Of a stretch of DNA of 64,000 nucleotides, positions 1 through 8,869 are shown in pieces (the stretch's first letter is position 1; each line of letters begins with the position of its first letter). A model generated the notes under the pieces. It was given only the letters and a program-made list of their open reading frames with translations. It did no database searches and had not been told where the DNA came from. Both the position numbers and the translations under genes were made by a program. The stretch spans positions 17,805-81,804 of the forward strand of contig CAJXKY010000003.1 of the NCBI GenBank assembly GCA_913055675.1, written 5' to 3'. Origin of the DNA: an uncultured Halanaerobiales bacterium (GTDB taxonomy: Bacteria; Bacillota; Halanaerobiia; Halanaerobiales; M55B127).

Positions 1-269
1 GTAGAGCAGGGATAGTAGTTTATAAAAATGTTAAAAATAAAGCTGATGGACAAAAAGAATTTGAAATTAAATTTGAAAATAAGATATTAATTCAATTAAA
101 GAGCGATAACAACAATGAATCTAAGACTAATAATAAAAAACAATTTACTGTTGTTAAAGTATTAGATGCCAGCAAAGTAAATGTTGAAGATAATCAGTTC
201 TATGATTTAACAACTGAGAAGTACCACAATTATTTAGCTGGTAAAAACACATTAGTATTTATCCATAAT
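1..269 (+). mobile_element. C-terminal part of an intein inside NrdD
   Basis: About 89 residues of intein lie in the window, and its start is off the left edge. The last residues show the standard C-terminal splicing blocks: a YDLTTEKYHNYLA stretch (block F) followed by VFIHN (block G), with penultimate His and terminal Asn. The first C-extein residue is Thr, encoded at 270-272. The residues before block F (about 3-190) are Lys/Asn-rich and I recognise no homing-endonuclease motif in them; that domain, if present, would lie upstream. Splicing should join the reductase just before its TVFHGFLGER segment. Ribonucleotide reductase genes are well-known intein hosts. Confidence 0.88.
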
Positions 270-476
270 ACAGTTTTCCATGGATTTTTAGGAGAAAGAT
301 TAAATGGTACTGAAGGTACTAAAAAACTTGTTAGAAGAATTGCTGCAAATTTCAAATTGCCATATTATACAATCACACCAACCTTTAGTATTTGTCCTGT
401 TCATGGTTATTTAGCTGGTGAACATCATTATTGTCCAAAATGTGAAGCAGAAGAAAGGGCTAAGCAAAGTGAATAA
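1..476 (+). CDS. nrdD: Anaerobic (class III) ribonucleoside-triphosphate reductase, 3' part, intein-interrupted
   Basis: Only the last 157 codons are in the window; the reading frame uses codons beginning at position 3. The final 68 residues (270-473) match the C-terminal part of class III ribonucleotide reductase: a TVFHGFLGER segment followed by a zinc-site region with SICPVHGY and CPKC. The enzyme makes dNTPs from NTPs without oxygen. Upstream codons encode the end of an intein rather than reductase sequence. Two things are odd. The protein stops right after the CPKC knuckle, at the TAA at 474-476, and lacks the C-terminal glycyl-radical motif that normally follows. That motif is encoded separately at 1197-1340. 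The stop overlaps the nrdG start by 8 bases, so the two are probably translationally coupled. Confidence 0.9.
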   Translation, partial: RAGIVVYKNVKNKADGQKEFEIKFENKILIQLKSDNNNESKTNNKKQFTVVKVLDASKVNVEDNQFYDLTTEKYHNYLAGKNTLVFIHNTVFHGFLGERLNGTEGTKKLVRRIAANFKLPYYTITPTFSICPVHGYLAGEHHYCPKCEAEERAKQSE

Positions 477-1182
477 TATAAAAATATCTGGAATTCAAAA
501 GACATCATTAATAGATTACCCTGATAATATATCTACCGTTTTATTTACTCAGGGGTGTAATATGAATTGTCCTTATTGTCATAATCCTGAGCTAATTTCT
601 GAAGAAAATGAAAATGATTACTTAAAGTTAGATAATTTATGGAATTTTTTAGATAAAAGATCCGGATTGATAGATGGAGTAGTTATTACGGGTGGAGAGC
701 CTTTAATTCAAGAATCTATTTATGAACTTTTAGTGAAAATAAAAAAATATGACTTACTGATTAAGTTAGATACAAATGGAACAAACTACAACTTATTAAA
801 GGAAATAATTGAGGATGAGTTAGCCGATTATATTGCTATGGATATAAAAGGACCAATAAAGGATTATGCCCAGTTTTGTGGAATAAAATTAAATAAGTCA
901 ATAATTAATAATATAGATCAGAGTAAAGAATTATTAATAAATTCTTCAAATGTTTTTACCGAAATGAGAACAACGGTTGTTCCAGGAATGCATGATAAAA
1001 GAATAATGAAAAAGATTGCTAAAAAAGTTTATGGAGTTGATAAATTCTTCATTCAGAATTTTCGTCCTAACAAAGTGAACAACCCTGATTTTAAAGGAAA
1101 AAGAAGGTTTTCAGAAAAAGAACTAAATGAATTTAAAAATATTTTTAGTGAAAAAAACGTGGAAGTAGAAATTAGAAATTAA
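469..1182 (+). CDS. nrdG: Anaerobic ribonucleotide reductase activating protein (radical SAM)
   Basis: This 237-residue radical SAM enzyme uses an iron-sulfur cluster and S-adenosylmethionine to place the glycyl radical on NrdD. The cluster motif CX3CX2C is at Cys30, Cys34 and Cys37 (CNMNCPYCHNP), followed by a TGGEP motif near residue 80. The N-terminal ISGIQKTSLIDYPD stretch is typical of the longer NrdG subtype. I chose the GTG at 469 because an AAAGGG ribosome site lies about ten bases upstream and the homologous protein begins there; an in-frame GTG at 418 lies deep inside nrdD. The gene sits between the body of NrdD and the detached radical domain, which is its presumed substrate. Confidence 0.9.
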   Translation: MNNIKISGIQKTSLIDYPDNISTVLFTQGCNMNCPYCHNPELISEENENDYLKLDNLWNFLDKRSGLIDGVVITGGEPLIQESIYELLVKIKKYDLLIKLDTNGTNYNLLKEIIEDELADYIAMDIKGPIKDYAQFCGIKLNKSIINNIDQSKELLINSSNVFTEMRTTVVPGMHDKRIMKKIAKKVYGVDKFFIQNFRPNKVNNPDFKGKRRFSEKELNEFKNIFSEKNVEVEIRN

Positions 1183-1196
1183 AAGGGGGAAATAAA

Positions 1197-1340
1197 ATGA
1201 GTAAAAAACAAAAATGCGAAGTTTATTCAAGAGTAGTTGGTTATCTTTCTCCAGTATCAGAATGGAATGATGGAAAACAGGAAGAATATAAGGATAGAAA
1301 AACTTATAGTGTTAATGATAAATTTAAAAAACAGGCATAA
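1197..1340 (+). CDS. Detached glycyl-radical domain of anaerobic ribonucleotide reductase
   Basis: A 47-residue gene that starts 15 bases after the nrdG stop, with a strong AAGGGGG ribosome site. Its sequence is the C-terminal glycyl-radical segment of NrdD: EVYSRVVGYL at residues 8-17 with the presumed radical Gly15, then WNDGKQEEYKDRKTY. In ordinary NrdD this piece follows the CPxC zinc knuckle in the same chain; here it is separate and nrdG lies between. The simplest reading is that it docks into the truncated NrdD and is activated by NrdG in trans, much as the small protein YfiD/GrcA substitutes for a damaged pyruvate formate-lyase radical domain. Cys7 may complete a zinc site. The identity is clear; function in trans is inferred. 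Confidence 0.85.
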   Translation: MSKKQKCEVYSRVVGYLSPVSEWNDGKQEEYKDRKTYSVNDKFKKQA

Positions 1341-1356
1341 TTATATATAAAATCAA

Positions 1357-1385
1357 AAGGGCTCCCATTTGGGAGCCTTTTTTCA
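1357..1385 (+). terminator. Rho-independent terminator after the nrd operon
   Basis: A GGCTCCC/GGGAGCC stem with an ATTT loop (1360-1377) is followed by a run of T and lies 20 bases after the radical-domain gene. It faces the convergent mannosidase operon. The A-rich left flank could let it work on the opposite strand too. Confidence 0.9.
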
Positions 1386-1390
1386 TTATC

Positions 1391-4300
1391 TTACAAAATT
1401 ATTCTATAAGTTTTAATTTCAAAAGCAGTTATATCATCAACAAACTGATTATTACTAATTTTAAATTGTTTTATATTATTTTCCAATAGACTTGTCTCAT
1501 ATAATTCCTTGATTTCTTTATTAAAAAATATTTTTAAATTAGTATTCTCGCCTTTATATTCATGAACTCTGAGAATGTAACCTTTATTATTTTCTGCCGG
1601 CTTAAAGCTATCTAAAATAACATTACTATTACGAATTTTTATAAAGGATGGGTTATAATTTTTGGTTGATAGTTTATTTATTTTTGTATCATGAAATTTT
1701 AATGGTTTATTGTTTAACTTTACCGCCTCTTTTTCAATATATTCTATATTGATTTTTTGTGGGTTTAATAGAAGGGAATAGGTAAATTTATGTTTGCCTA
1801 AATCTGCCTTAGGATCGGGATAAATGCCACCTTTTAATAAAGTGAGCTTAATTACATTTTCATTGATTTCATGTCCATATTTACTATCATTTAAAAGGCT
1901 AATACTCCTATTTTTATTATTTATATTGACCCATTTATGGGCTGGCACTTCAGTTTTAGCTTTTTCCCAAGAATCATTTTTATAATTTTCCCTTTCAAGA
2001 TATCCCATTGATAAATCAAAAAGAGCTGTTGAATTTTCAATATTAATTGGGAAAGATGTTTTTAATAACTTTTGCCTTTCTTGCCAATTTATTTCTGTAA
2101 TAAAGTCGATTTTTCTTTTGTTTTCATAAAGAATTATTTTTTGGGATATAGTGGAACTATAGAAGTTTCGGTTAATAACTATCGAATGGAAGTATTGACC
2201 TTTTTCACTTACTTTAATATCTTCTATGTTATCAATAACTTTTTTATTTTCTTCAGATATTGAAATGTCCCATGCATCAAAATAAGTTGATTTATCATCA
2301 TATAATAATAATTGATTACCAGTTTTATTTTCTTCTATATATTCAATATTATTTACTTTATCATAAATGGATACAATTTCACCTGAATTATTGAGTTTAA
2401 CTTTTAAATATTTATTTTCAAGACTATATTTATTTGATTTGAGATTATTTTTATAATCTATATTATTATTTTTTAAAAGTTGAAATTTATTTATTTCAAA
2501 TTGTTTTAAATTATTTGTTTTAAAATATAATTTATTTTCAGTCTTTTGTAAAGGGATTATTTCATCTTTAATCTTAATAGAATTATATATATCTTTAATT
2601 TTATTTTTGTCTAAACTTATCAAATCATTCCATTTAAATGAATTAGGATTAAAAACTAAAATTTCATCTTTATTGACCAAAATATTTTCATTAAAATATT
2701 CAAAAATATTATTTTTTATTTTTTTTAATTCAGATTCAAGATTTATATAATCTTTTACAGCATCTTTAAACACATCTCTTACACAAGAACCTGTTATAAT
2801 ATCATGAAACTGATTTTTTAATAAAACCTTCCAATGCTTTTCAAAATCAATTTTAATTTTATATCCATTGATTTTAGCCAAAGAATAGAAAATTTCTATA
2901 TTTCTAAGTTTGAATTCTAATCGTCTATTATAGTATTTTAATTTAGCCTGGCTTGTATAAGTGCCACGATGTTTTTCGAGATATAACTCGTCTTTCCAAG
3001 AGGGGAGCTTTTCTTTTTGAAAAATATTATTTAAATGATCTAAAATATCCCCCGTTTTAATTTCAGGTAGATATGGAATATTTTTTAACGAATTTAAATT
3101 ATTGATTTGGACTTCATTGTTTCCTCCTCCACCATCACCAAAACCATATAAGGATAATACTTCTGGAAGTTCTTTTTGTCTTCTAGAATCCCAGGCATTT
3201 TTTAGCTTTTTAGGTTCGAGTTCTCCACCATAAGTGTCAGAGAGAAGATAAGAAGATATACTGCTTCCATCTATTCCTACCCAATTAAAAATATTATATG
3301 GAAATTTGTTAGTATCATTCCACTGTAATTTTGTTGTTATAAAATAATCAATATTAGACTTTTTTAAAATTTGTGGTAATATTGCACTGAAACCAAAACA
3401 ATCTGGTAGCCAACATATATTAGTTTTTTTGTCGAAGTTATTTTCAAAAAATTTTTCTCCGTATAATATCTGTCTTATTAGTGACTCACCATTAGGTATA
3501 TTAGTATCTGATTCTACCCAAAGAGCTCCTTCTATTAAAAATTTGTTTTCCTTATATTTTTTTGTTAATTTATCAAATAATTTAGGAAAGTGTGTTTTTA
3601 AATAATCATATAATATAGCTTGACTTTGAATGAAATAATAGTTGTCAAAAGAATCCATTAAGTTAAGGGTTGTACTAATAGTCCTTTGCAATTTTCTTAT
3701 TGAATCAGTTATTCTCCATTTGAAAGCCAAATCTAAATGGGAATGACCTAGCAAATGAACATTTCCATTTTTATGAGCATCTATACTTTTTAATTCATTT
3801 TCTAGATATTCAAAAGCATTATCTATAGAATCAAGGAATTTTTGTTGTTGATTAGTATAAAAATCTATAATATTAATAGTTGAATCTAGTAAATTTTGTA
3901 ATTTGGTTTTCTTTTCTTTTGAGTTAAGAGACTCAATGGTTTTTTTAGTATTTAATAACAAATAATATAGGTCTTCCACACTTTTATTTTTATTAAATAA
4001 AAAGGCTTTTCTGAATAAATGAGGAGGATAGGGTTGATTAAACATTCTTTGATGTCGAGCATATAAGTGGATATCATATGTGGCTAAAATTTTAAAGTGA
4101 TAGAAGTCATCAGTAGTTTTTGGCAATCTTATATCTTTTTCGTTTAATCCTCTATAAACTTCATCATTTATAAATAGTGCACATTCACCATCAATATCTA
4201 AATGAAGATATAGATTTTCATCATCTATTTTTTGAGGTAATTTAATTCTATAATGAAAGAAAAAAATCTTACCGGTATTATCCCAAACGCTACTATTACC

Positions 4301-4453
4301 GGTAAGAAATGATTTTTTTGACTCAATTGGTTTATATGTGTTATCATTTACTTTTTTAACTTCTTGAACTTTCCATTTTTTTAATTCGTGTTTGTTTTCA
4401 TATGATAATTTTTTTAGATCTCTCAATATTAAATCTATTTTATCTGGTAACAT
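1391..4453 (-). CDS. Alpha-mannosidase, glycoside hydrolase family 38
   Basis: This 1020-residue protein has the architecture of bacterial GH38 alpha-mannosidases: an N-terminal domain, a catalytic alpha/beta barrel (about 230-520), a three-helix bundle and C-terminal beta domains. The GHSHLDLAF motif holds the zinc-binding H239-x-D241 pair. WLPDCFGF (D351) carries the expected nucleophile and zinc-ligand Asp, and EGALWVESD is also typical. No signal peptide is visible, so it acts in the cytoplasm on imported oligosaccharides or glycosides. It is the last gene of the minus-strand transporter operon, 15 bases after the second permease. The natural substrate (mannobiose, mannosyl-glycerate or N-glycan fragments) cannot be read from sequence. 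Confidence 0.9.
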   Translation of the reverse strand: MLPDKIDLILRDLKKLSYENKHELKKWKVQEVKKVNDNTYKPIESKKSFLTGNSSVWDNTGKIFFFHYRIKLPQKIDDENLYLHLDIDGECALFINDEVYRGLNEKDIRLPKTTDDFYHFKILATYDIHLYARHQRMFNQPYPPHLFRKAFLFNKNKSVEDLYYLLLNTKKTIESLNSKEKKTKLQNLLDSTINIIDFYTNQQQKFLDSIDNAFEYLENELKSIDAHKNGNVHLLGHSHLDLAFKWRITDSIRKLQRTISTTLNLMDSFDNYYFIQSQAILYDYLKTHFPKLFDKLTKKYKENKFLIEGALWVESDTNIPNGESLIRQILYGEKFFENNFDKKTNICWLPDCFGFSAILPQILKKSNIDYFITTKLQWNDTNKFPYNIFNWVGIDGSSISSYLLSDTYGGELEPKKLKNAWDSRRQKELPEVLSLYGFGDGGGGNNEVQINNLNSLKNIPYLPEIKTGDILDHLNNIFQKEKLPSWKDELYLEKHRGTYTSQAKLKYYNRRLEFKLRNIEIFYSLAKINGYKIKIDFEKHWKVLLKNQFHDIITGSCVRDVFKDAVKDYINLESELKKIKNNIFEYFNENILVNKDEILVFNPNSFKWNDLISLDKNKIKDIYNSIKIKDEIIPLQKTENKLYFKTNNLKQFEINKFQLLKNNNIDYKNNLKSNKYSLENKYLKVKLNNSGEIVSIYDKVNNIEYIEENKTGNQLLLYDDKSTYFDAWDISISEENKKVIDNIEDIKVSEKGQYFHSIVINRNFYSSTISQKIILYENKRKIDFITEINWQERQKLLKTSFPINIENSTALFDLSMGYLERENYKNDSWEKAKTEVPAHKWVNINNKNRSISLLNDSKYGHEINENVIKLTLLKGGIYPDPKADLGKHKFTYSLLLNPQKINIEYIEKEAVKLNNKPLKFHDTKINKLSTKNYNPSFIKIRNSNVILDSFKPAENNKGYILRVHEYKGENTNLKIFFNKEIKELYETSLLENNIKQFKISNNQFVDDITAFEIKTYRIIL

Positions 4454-4468
4454 ATTTATACTCCCTTT

Positions 4469-5320
4469 TTAACCTTTGACAGAACCTGCTAATATTCCTC
4501 TTACAAAATATCTTTGTAAAGAGAAGAACATAATAAGTGGTACAATAATTGAGATAAATGCACCAGCAGTTAAAACATGCCAGTTTTGTCCATAGGAACC
4601 AACCATATTTGCCAATCTTATTGTAACTGGTGCTACGTCTTGAGTACCACCAAGATATATTAAGGCAACCAATAGATCATTCCATGTCCAGAGAAATTGA
4701 AATATAATTAAAGAAGCTAAAGCAGGTACTGATAGCGGTAAGGCTAGTTTATAATAAACTGTCCACATTGAAGCACCATCAATATATGCAGCTTCAAATA
4801 AATCATCAGGTAGAGAGGAGAAGAAGTTATATAACATAAATACTGCAAATGGCATCCCGTAGCCAGTGTGTGCTATCCATACTGCTAGAAATGTACCATT
4901 TATATTAAGCGTGTTAAATATTCTTAAGATAGGAATAAAAGTCATTTGAAGTGGTATAACTAATAGGCCTACTATTATACCATATATAATCATTCTACCT
5001 CTGAAGCGTAATTTAGCCAATCCAAAGGCAGCAAATGAAGCAATTCCTACCGGTAAAATTGTTGCAACAATAGCTATAATAAAACTGTTTCTAAAAGCAA
5101 TATCCATGTTATTTACATTTAAAACTTTTTGGTAGTTTTCTAATGTAAACTGGGTAAATTTCAACGGACTATTTAAAACAGTCCACCACCCACTAGAACT
5201 TACTTCTGAAGCTGGTCTTACAGAAGTTATGAGTAAGCCAAGTGTTGGTAGTATCCAAATAAACATTATCGATAGAAGAAGTACATTTATAATGATCTTT
5301 ACTGTTTTATTATCATTCAT
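4469..5320 (-). CDS. Sugar ABC transporter permease, second (AglG/MalG type)
   Basis: This 283-residue inner-membrane protein of the CUT1 sugar-importer class has six predicted membrane helices. It carries the EAA loop (EAAYIDGASMWTVYYKLALP) that docks to the ATPase. The ATG at 5320 follows a GGGGGGAGC ribosome site, so I prefer it over an upstream in-frame start at 5368. Its first 8 bases overlap the end of the first permease gene, showing tight coupling. No ATPase gene is present in the cluster; a shared MsmK-type ATPase encoded elsewhere is the usual solution in this family (inference). Confidence 0.9.
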   Translation of the reverse strand: MNDNKTVKIIINVLLLSIMFIWILPTLGLLITSVRPASEVSSSGWWTVLNSPLKFTQFTLENYQKVLNVNNMDIAFRNSFIIAIVATILPVGIASFAAFGLAKLRFRGRMIIYGIIVGLLVIPLQMTFIPILRIFNTLNINGTFLAVWIAHTGYGMPFAVFMLYNFFSSLPDDLFEAAYIDGASMWTVYYKLALPLSVPALASLIIFQFLWTWNDLLVALIYLGGTQDVAPVTIRLANMVGSYGQNWHVLTAGAFISIIVPLIMFFSLQRYFVRGILAGSVKG

Positions 5321-6185
5321 TTTGCTCCCCCCGCATTCTTTTAATATTAGCAATAATAACTGGTACAATTAATATGAATAGTACTACTGCAATTGCACTG
5401 GCACGGCCGAAGTTACGATATTGGAACATTTCTTTATACATTCTATTAGCAATAACTTCTGTTCTGAAGTTACCATTGGTCATAACATATACAATATCAA
5501 ATATTTTTAGAACATTAACTACCATAGTTGTTGCAACTACAGCAATAGTAGATTTCATGTAGGGGAAGATAACAAATCTAAATACCTGCCATTCAGTTGC
5601 TCCATCAACTTTTGCAGCTTCAATTTGATCTCTAGGAATTCCTTTATAAGAAGCAGAGAGGATGACCATACAAAATCCAGTCCACATCCAAATACCAACA
5701 AATATTAATGCTAAATTATTAATCCAAGGTCCTTGAATTAACCATCCAATTGGATCCATCCCTAAAGAAGTTAAAATTTGATTTAATAAACCTATTTGTT
5801 CTGAGGCAGGTGGTCTATAGGTATAAACAAATTTCCAGACCACACCAGCACCAACAAAGGAAATAGCCATTGGCATAAAAATTATTGATTTAGCTATTTT
5901 TTCATATTTTACTCTATCTGATAGAATTGCAAATAATAACCCTAAACCAACAGTAAATGTGGTCATAAATATTAACCACATTAAATTATTTCTGAAAGAA
6001 ATAAGCATTGTTTCATTAGTAAAAGCATAAATATAATTTTGTATACCCATAAATTTTTCTGAGTCAGGACCAAAAAAACTTAAAATAAAAGTCTGAATCG
6101 AGGGATATAAGAGCATTAATCCCACAACAAGAGAGGCTGGCCCTACAAAGAGGGCCACCCATTTCTTTTTACTTCTTTCTTGCAT
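5313..6185 (-). CDS. Sugar ABC transporter permease, first (AglF/MalF type)
   Basis: This 290-residue membrane protein pairs with the downstream permease to form the channel of a CUT1 importer. The EAA loop reads EAAKVDGATEWQVFRFVIFP. The long periplasmic segment containing YRPPASEQIGLLNQ resembles the alpha-glucoside transporters (AglF-like) rather than maltodextrin MalF. A GGGAGG ribosome site lies 7-9 bases before the start. It is 23 bases downstream of the binding-protein gene. The family is certain; preference for alpha-glucosides is a similarity-based inference that fits the nearby alpha-glucosidase. Confidence 0.88.
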   Translation of the reverse strand: MQERSKKKWVALFVGPASLVVGLMLLYPSIQTFILSFFGPDSEKFMGIQNYIYAFTNETMLISFRNNLMWLIFMTTFTVGLGLLFAILSDRVKYEKIAKSIIFMPMAISFVGAGVVWKFVYTYRPPASEQIGLLNQILTSLGMDPIGWLIQGPWINNLALIFVGIWMWTGFCMVILSASYKGIPRDQIEAAKVDGATEWQVFRFVIFPYMKSTIAVVATTMVVNVLKIFDIVYVMTNGNFRTEVIANRMYKEMFQYRNFGRASAIAVVLFILIVPVIIANIKRMRGEQNE

Positions 6186-6208
6186 ATATTAAACCTCCCG
6201 GCTTTACT

Positions 6209-7507
6209 TTAATTAGTAGCTTCTCCGGAGCTATAGGCATCATCAGCGTTTTGTTCAATAGATTCTAAAACGCCATCAATATTTTCACCACTTACATAGT
6301 CTAAGATACCTTGCCAGAATGCTCCAGAGCCTATAGAAGCGGGCATTGAATCAGAGGCATCAAATCTGAATGTATCTGCATTATTTAAGAACTCAGCCAT
6401 TTGTCGTGTAATATCATCGGGATATACATTTGGATTTATTCTATTGTTAGTTCCTAATTTACCAAGTTCACTGAGCCAAATAGATTGAGCGCCTGGAGTT
6501 GCAATATATTTCATAAATTGTCTAGCTTCTTGATTATCATTTAACATACTGAGCATATCTGCTGCACCAAGTGCTGGTGTACCATATTCTTCATCAATTG
6601 GTGGAAGTGGGAAGAAGTCGAAATCTTCACCAGCTTTTAATTCTGGATTATTGTCTTTTATGAAACTAGTAATAAAGCTAGCTTGTCTGTGTAGAGCTGC
6701 TCTAGGTGGATCTGTAAAAAGTGGATTAGGTGCGTCCCCAAAGTTTGTTGAGAGTACAGCTGTGGGTCCACCATAAGCCATATCTGGATTCTTTGCATAA
6801 TTTCCAAAAATTTCGAATGCATTTTTAATTCTATCATCTGTCCATGGAATATCGTGAGCTATCCATTTATCATAGGTTTCTGGATCGGTAGTCCTTAACA
6901 TGATATCTTCAATCCAATCTGTTCCTGGCCAACCACTAGCTGCTCCTGATTCTAAACCAATTGACCAAGGTGCAATTCCATCTTCTTGCATTTGTTGGGC
7001 TAATTGATCCATATCTTCCCATGTTTCAGGAACTTCGTAACCATATTCTTCAAATACATTAGGATTGTACCATACTAGACTTTTAACATCAGCTGCCAAA
7101 AACATTGCATACATACCATCATTATAAGTTGCTAGATCGATCCATTTTTCATCAAAATCTTCTCTAATATAGTTCATATTATATACGTTTTCTAGATTTA
7201 TTAGATCTCCATCATCTGCTAAGTCCTTCATCATACCAGGACCAGATACTGCTACTATATCTGGGGGATTTCCAGCTTCTAAACGAGTGGTTAAGAGTGT
7301 AGGTAGATCTCTGGTACCTTCATATTGAACTTCAATACCTGAGGCCTGTTCAAAAGGTTCAACCATCTTGTTGAAAGCGTCGAGTTCTCCGCCACCCCAA
7401 ACTCCCATAACGGTTACGGTACCGTCTTGAGCTACAGCAGGTAAAGTGAAGAGTAAAAGACTTGCCAATAAAACTAATGTTAACCCAGTAGTAATCTTAC
7501 CTTTCAT
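6209..7507 (-). CDS. Sugar ABC transporter substrate-binding protein (AglE-like)
   Basis: This 432-residue solute-binding protein of family 1 starts with a classical cleavable signal peptide: Lys-rich start, a hydrophobic core of about 16 residues, and cleavage near AVAQ/DG at residue 27. There is no lipobox cysteine, so the mature protein should be free in a periplasm rather than lipid-anchored. The mature part has the expected VWGGGELDAFNKMVEPFE opening, a GNPPDIV segment and a C-terminal helical lobe. It heads the transporter genes, 157 bases after lacI, with an AAAGGGG ribosome site. Ligand: probably an alpha-glucoside or mannoside; not determinable here. Confidence 0.9.
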   Translation of the reverse strand: MKGKITTGLTLVLLASLLLFTLPAVAQDGTVTVMGVWGGGELDAFNKMVEPFEQASGIEVQYEGTRDLPTLLTTRLEAGNPPDIVAVSGPGMMKDLADDGDLINLENVYNMNYIREDFDEKWIDLATYNDGMYAMFLAADVKSLVWYNPNVFEEYGYEVPETWEDMDQLAQQMQEDGIAPWSIGLESGAASGWPGTDWIEDIMLRTTDPETYDKWIAHDIPWTDDRIKNAFEIFGNYAKNPDMAYGGPTAVLSTNFGDAPNPLFTDPPRAALHRQASFITSFIKDNNPELKAGEDFDFFPLPPIDEEYGTPALGAADMLSMLNDNQEARQFMKYIATPGAQSIWLSELGKLGTNNRINPNVYPDDITRQMAEFLNNADTFRFDASDSMPASIGSGAFWQGILDYVSGENIDGVLESIEQNADDAYSSGEATN

Positions 7508-7664
7508 TTTTAATAACCCCTTTCTTTTCTTGATAGTTCTGTTTTTAATATTCTTTAAAATTAATAAAACCCCTGCAAATTAGTAATAATATTAAAAATA
7601 TTAAAATAACTAATTTACAATTGTTTTTAACCAATATTTTAATTAACCACCTCCTAGAATAGTT

Positions 7665-8660
7665 CTATTTGCTACTTTCTCTAATAATCAATTCGTGTGG
7701 TATAAAAACATTACTCCTTGTTACTTGAGAACCATTTATTTCTTTTAATAAAATATCCATTATTTCGATTCCAAGTTTAGTACCTGATTGATAGACTGTA
7801 CTTAATGAAGGATTAGCAAATTTGGCTGCTTCAATATCATCAAAACCAATAATAGAAATTTGGTCTGGTACTTGCATATTATTATCTATACAATATTTTA
7901 TCGCTCCTATTGCCATCTGGTCATTAAAGGCGAAAATAGAAGTTAGCTTTTCATTTTTTTTTATCAATATTTTAGCTGCTTTATAACCACTTTTAAATGT
8001 GAAGTCACCTTCAGCAATATATTTTTTCTTCAATTTAACATTTTTTTCTTTATATTTATTTATTACCCCCTGCATTCTTTCTTCACTTGCCACTGAATCA
8101 CGGTAAGGCCCTCGTATTATCCCAAAATATTTTCCTAATTCAAAAAGATATTCACTAACATCTTCTGCTGCTTTAACGTTGTTTACAGTAACAGAAGGGA
8201 GTTCAGATTGTTTTAAGTAACCTGAGGCAAAGACAGTCGGGATATTACTTTTTTTAACAGCTTCTATCAGTTCATCACTGAAATTAGCTGTCATTATAAC
8301 TAAACCGTCAATTTTTTTTTGTTGAAACATATTTATATAATATAGTTCTTGTTCTAATTCTCCTTCTGAATCTCCATAAATGATATTATAATTTTCTTTT
8401 ATGGCTTCAGTTTCAATGCTTTTAAGTACTTTCATTAAAAAGGGATTATCCATACCTGCTCCAATAACTCCGATTAATTTACTAATATTGGTGCGTAGAG
8501 CCCGCGCAGATTCATTAATTTGATAATCCAATTCTTTGATGGCTTTTCTCACCTTAATTGCTGTATCTTTACTAACAAGATTACTCTTGTTAATTACCCT
8601 TGAAACCGTTGATAAAGATACATTTGCCTTTTTTGCTACATCTTTCATTGTAGTATTCAT
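7665..8660 (-). CDS. LacI/GalR-family transcriptional regulator
   Basis: A 331-residue repressor with an N-terminal helix-turn-helix (MKDVAKKANVSLSTVSRVIN, residues 5-24), the hinge LRTNISKLIGVI, and a periplasmic-binding-protein-like sugar sensor domain. An AAGGAG ribosome site precedes the ATG at 8660. It is transcribed first in the minus-strand direction (lacI, binding protein, two permeases, mannosidase) and diverges from the alpha-glucosidase gene at 8870. It therefore probably represses both arms until a disaccharide or derived sugar binds. A LacI-type palindrome lies 20 bases upstream of its own start, consistent with autoregulation. Confidence 0.9.
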   Translation of the reverse strand: MNTTMKDVAKKANVSLSTVSRVINKSNLVSKDTAIKVRKAIKELDYQINESARALRTNISKLIGVIGAGMDNPFLMKVLKSIETEAIKENYNIIYGDSEGELEQELYYINMFQQKKIDGLVIMTANFSDELIEAVKKSNIPTVFASGYLKQSELPSVTVNNVKAAEDVSEYLFELGKYFGIIRGPYRDSVASEERMQGVINKYKEKNVKLKKKYIAEGDFTFKSGYKAAKILIKKNEKLTSIFAFNDQMAIGAIKYCIDNNMQVPDQISIIGFDDIEAAKFANPSLSTVYQSGTKLGIEIMDILLKEINGSQVTRSNVFIPHELIIRESSK

Positions 8661-8679
8661 AGTTAATTCTCCTTAAAAT

Positions 8680-8691
8680 GAAAACGATTTC
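8680..8691. promoter_or_regulatory. Candidate LacI-family operator
   Basis: GAAAACGATTTC is a near-perfect inverted repeat (10 of 12 bases) with the central CG typical of LacI/GalR operators. It sits in the 209-bp divergent region between lacI and the alpha-glucosidase gene. Site identity is inferred; no second copy was found in front of the binding-protein gene. Confidence 0.55.
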
Positions 8692-8869
8692 TGAAATCCA
8701 TTTCATTGTATTGTTATATTTCAATGTTGGAGTATATATTCCTGCAAAAAATTCATAATATTAAATAATTTTTATATTATTTAGATCAATGTATATTTTT
8801 AATAGATTGATTTTACAATTTTAGTTTTAAGATATAAAATTAGGAATATGATGAAAGGATGATAATCTC

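Noticed and set aside
1..1340. nrdD as a frameshifted pseudogene
   Set aside because: The body ends with a clean stop overlapping nrdG, and the radical domain has its own start and ribosome site; an entire gene lies between, so no single frameshift explains it.
7617..7624. ACAATTGT palindrome upstream of the sugar-binding protein as a LacI operator
   Set aside because: Short, lacks the central CG of the other site, and such AT-rich palindromes are expected by chance here.
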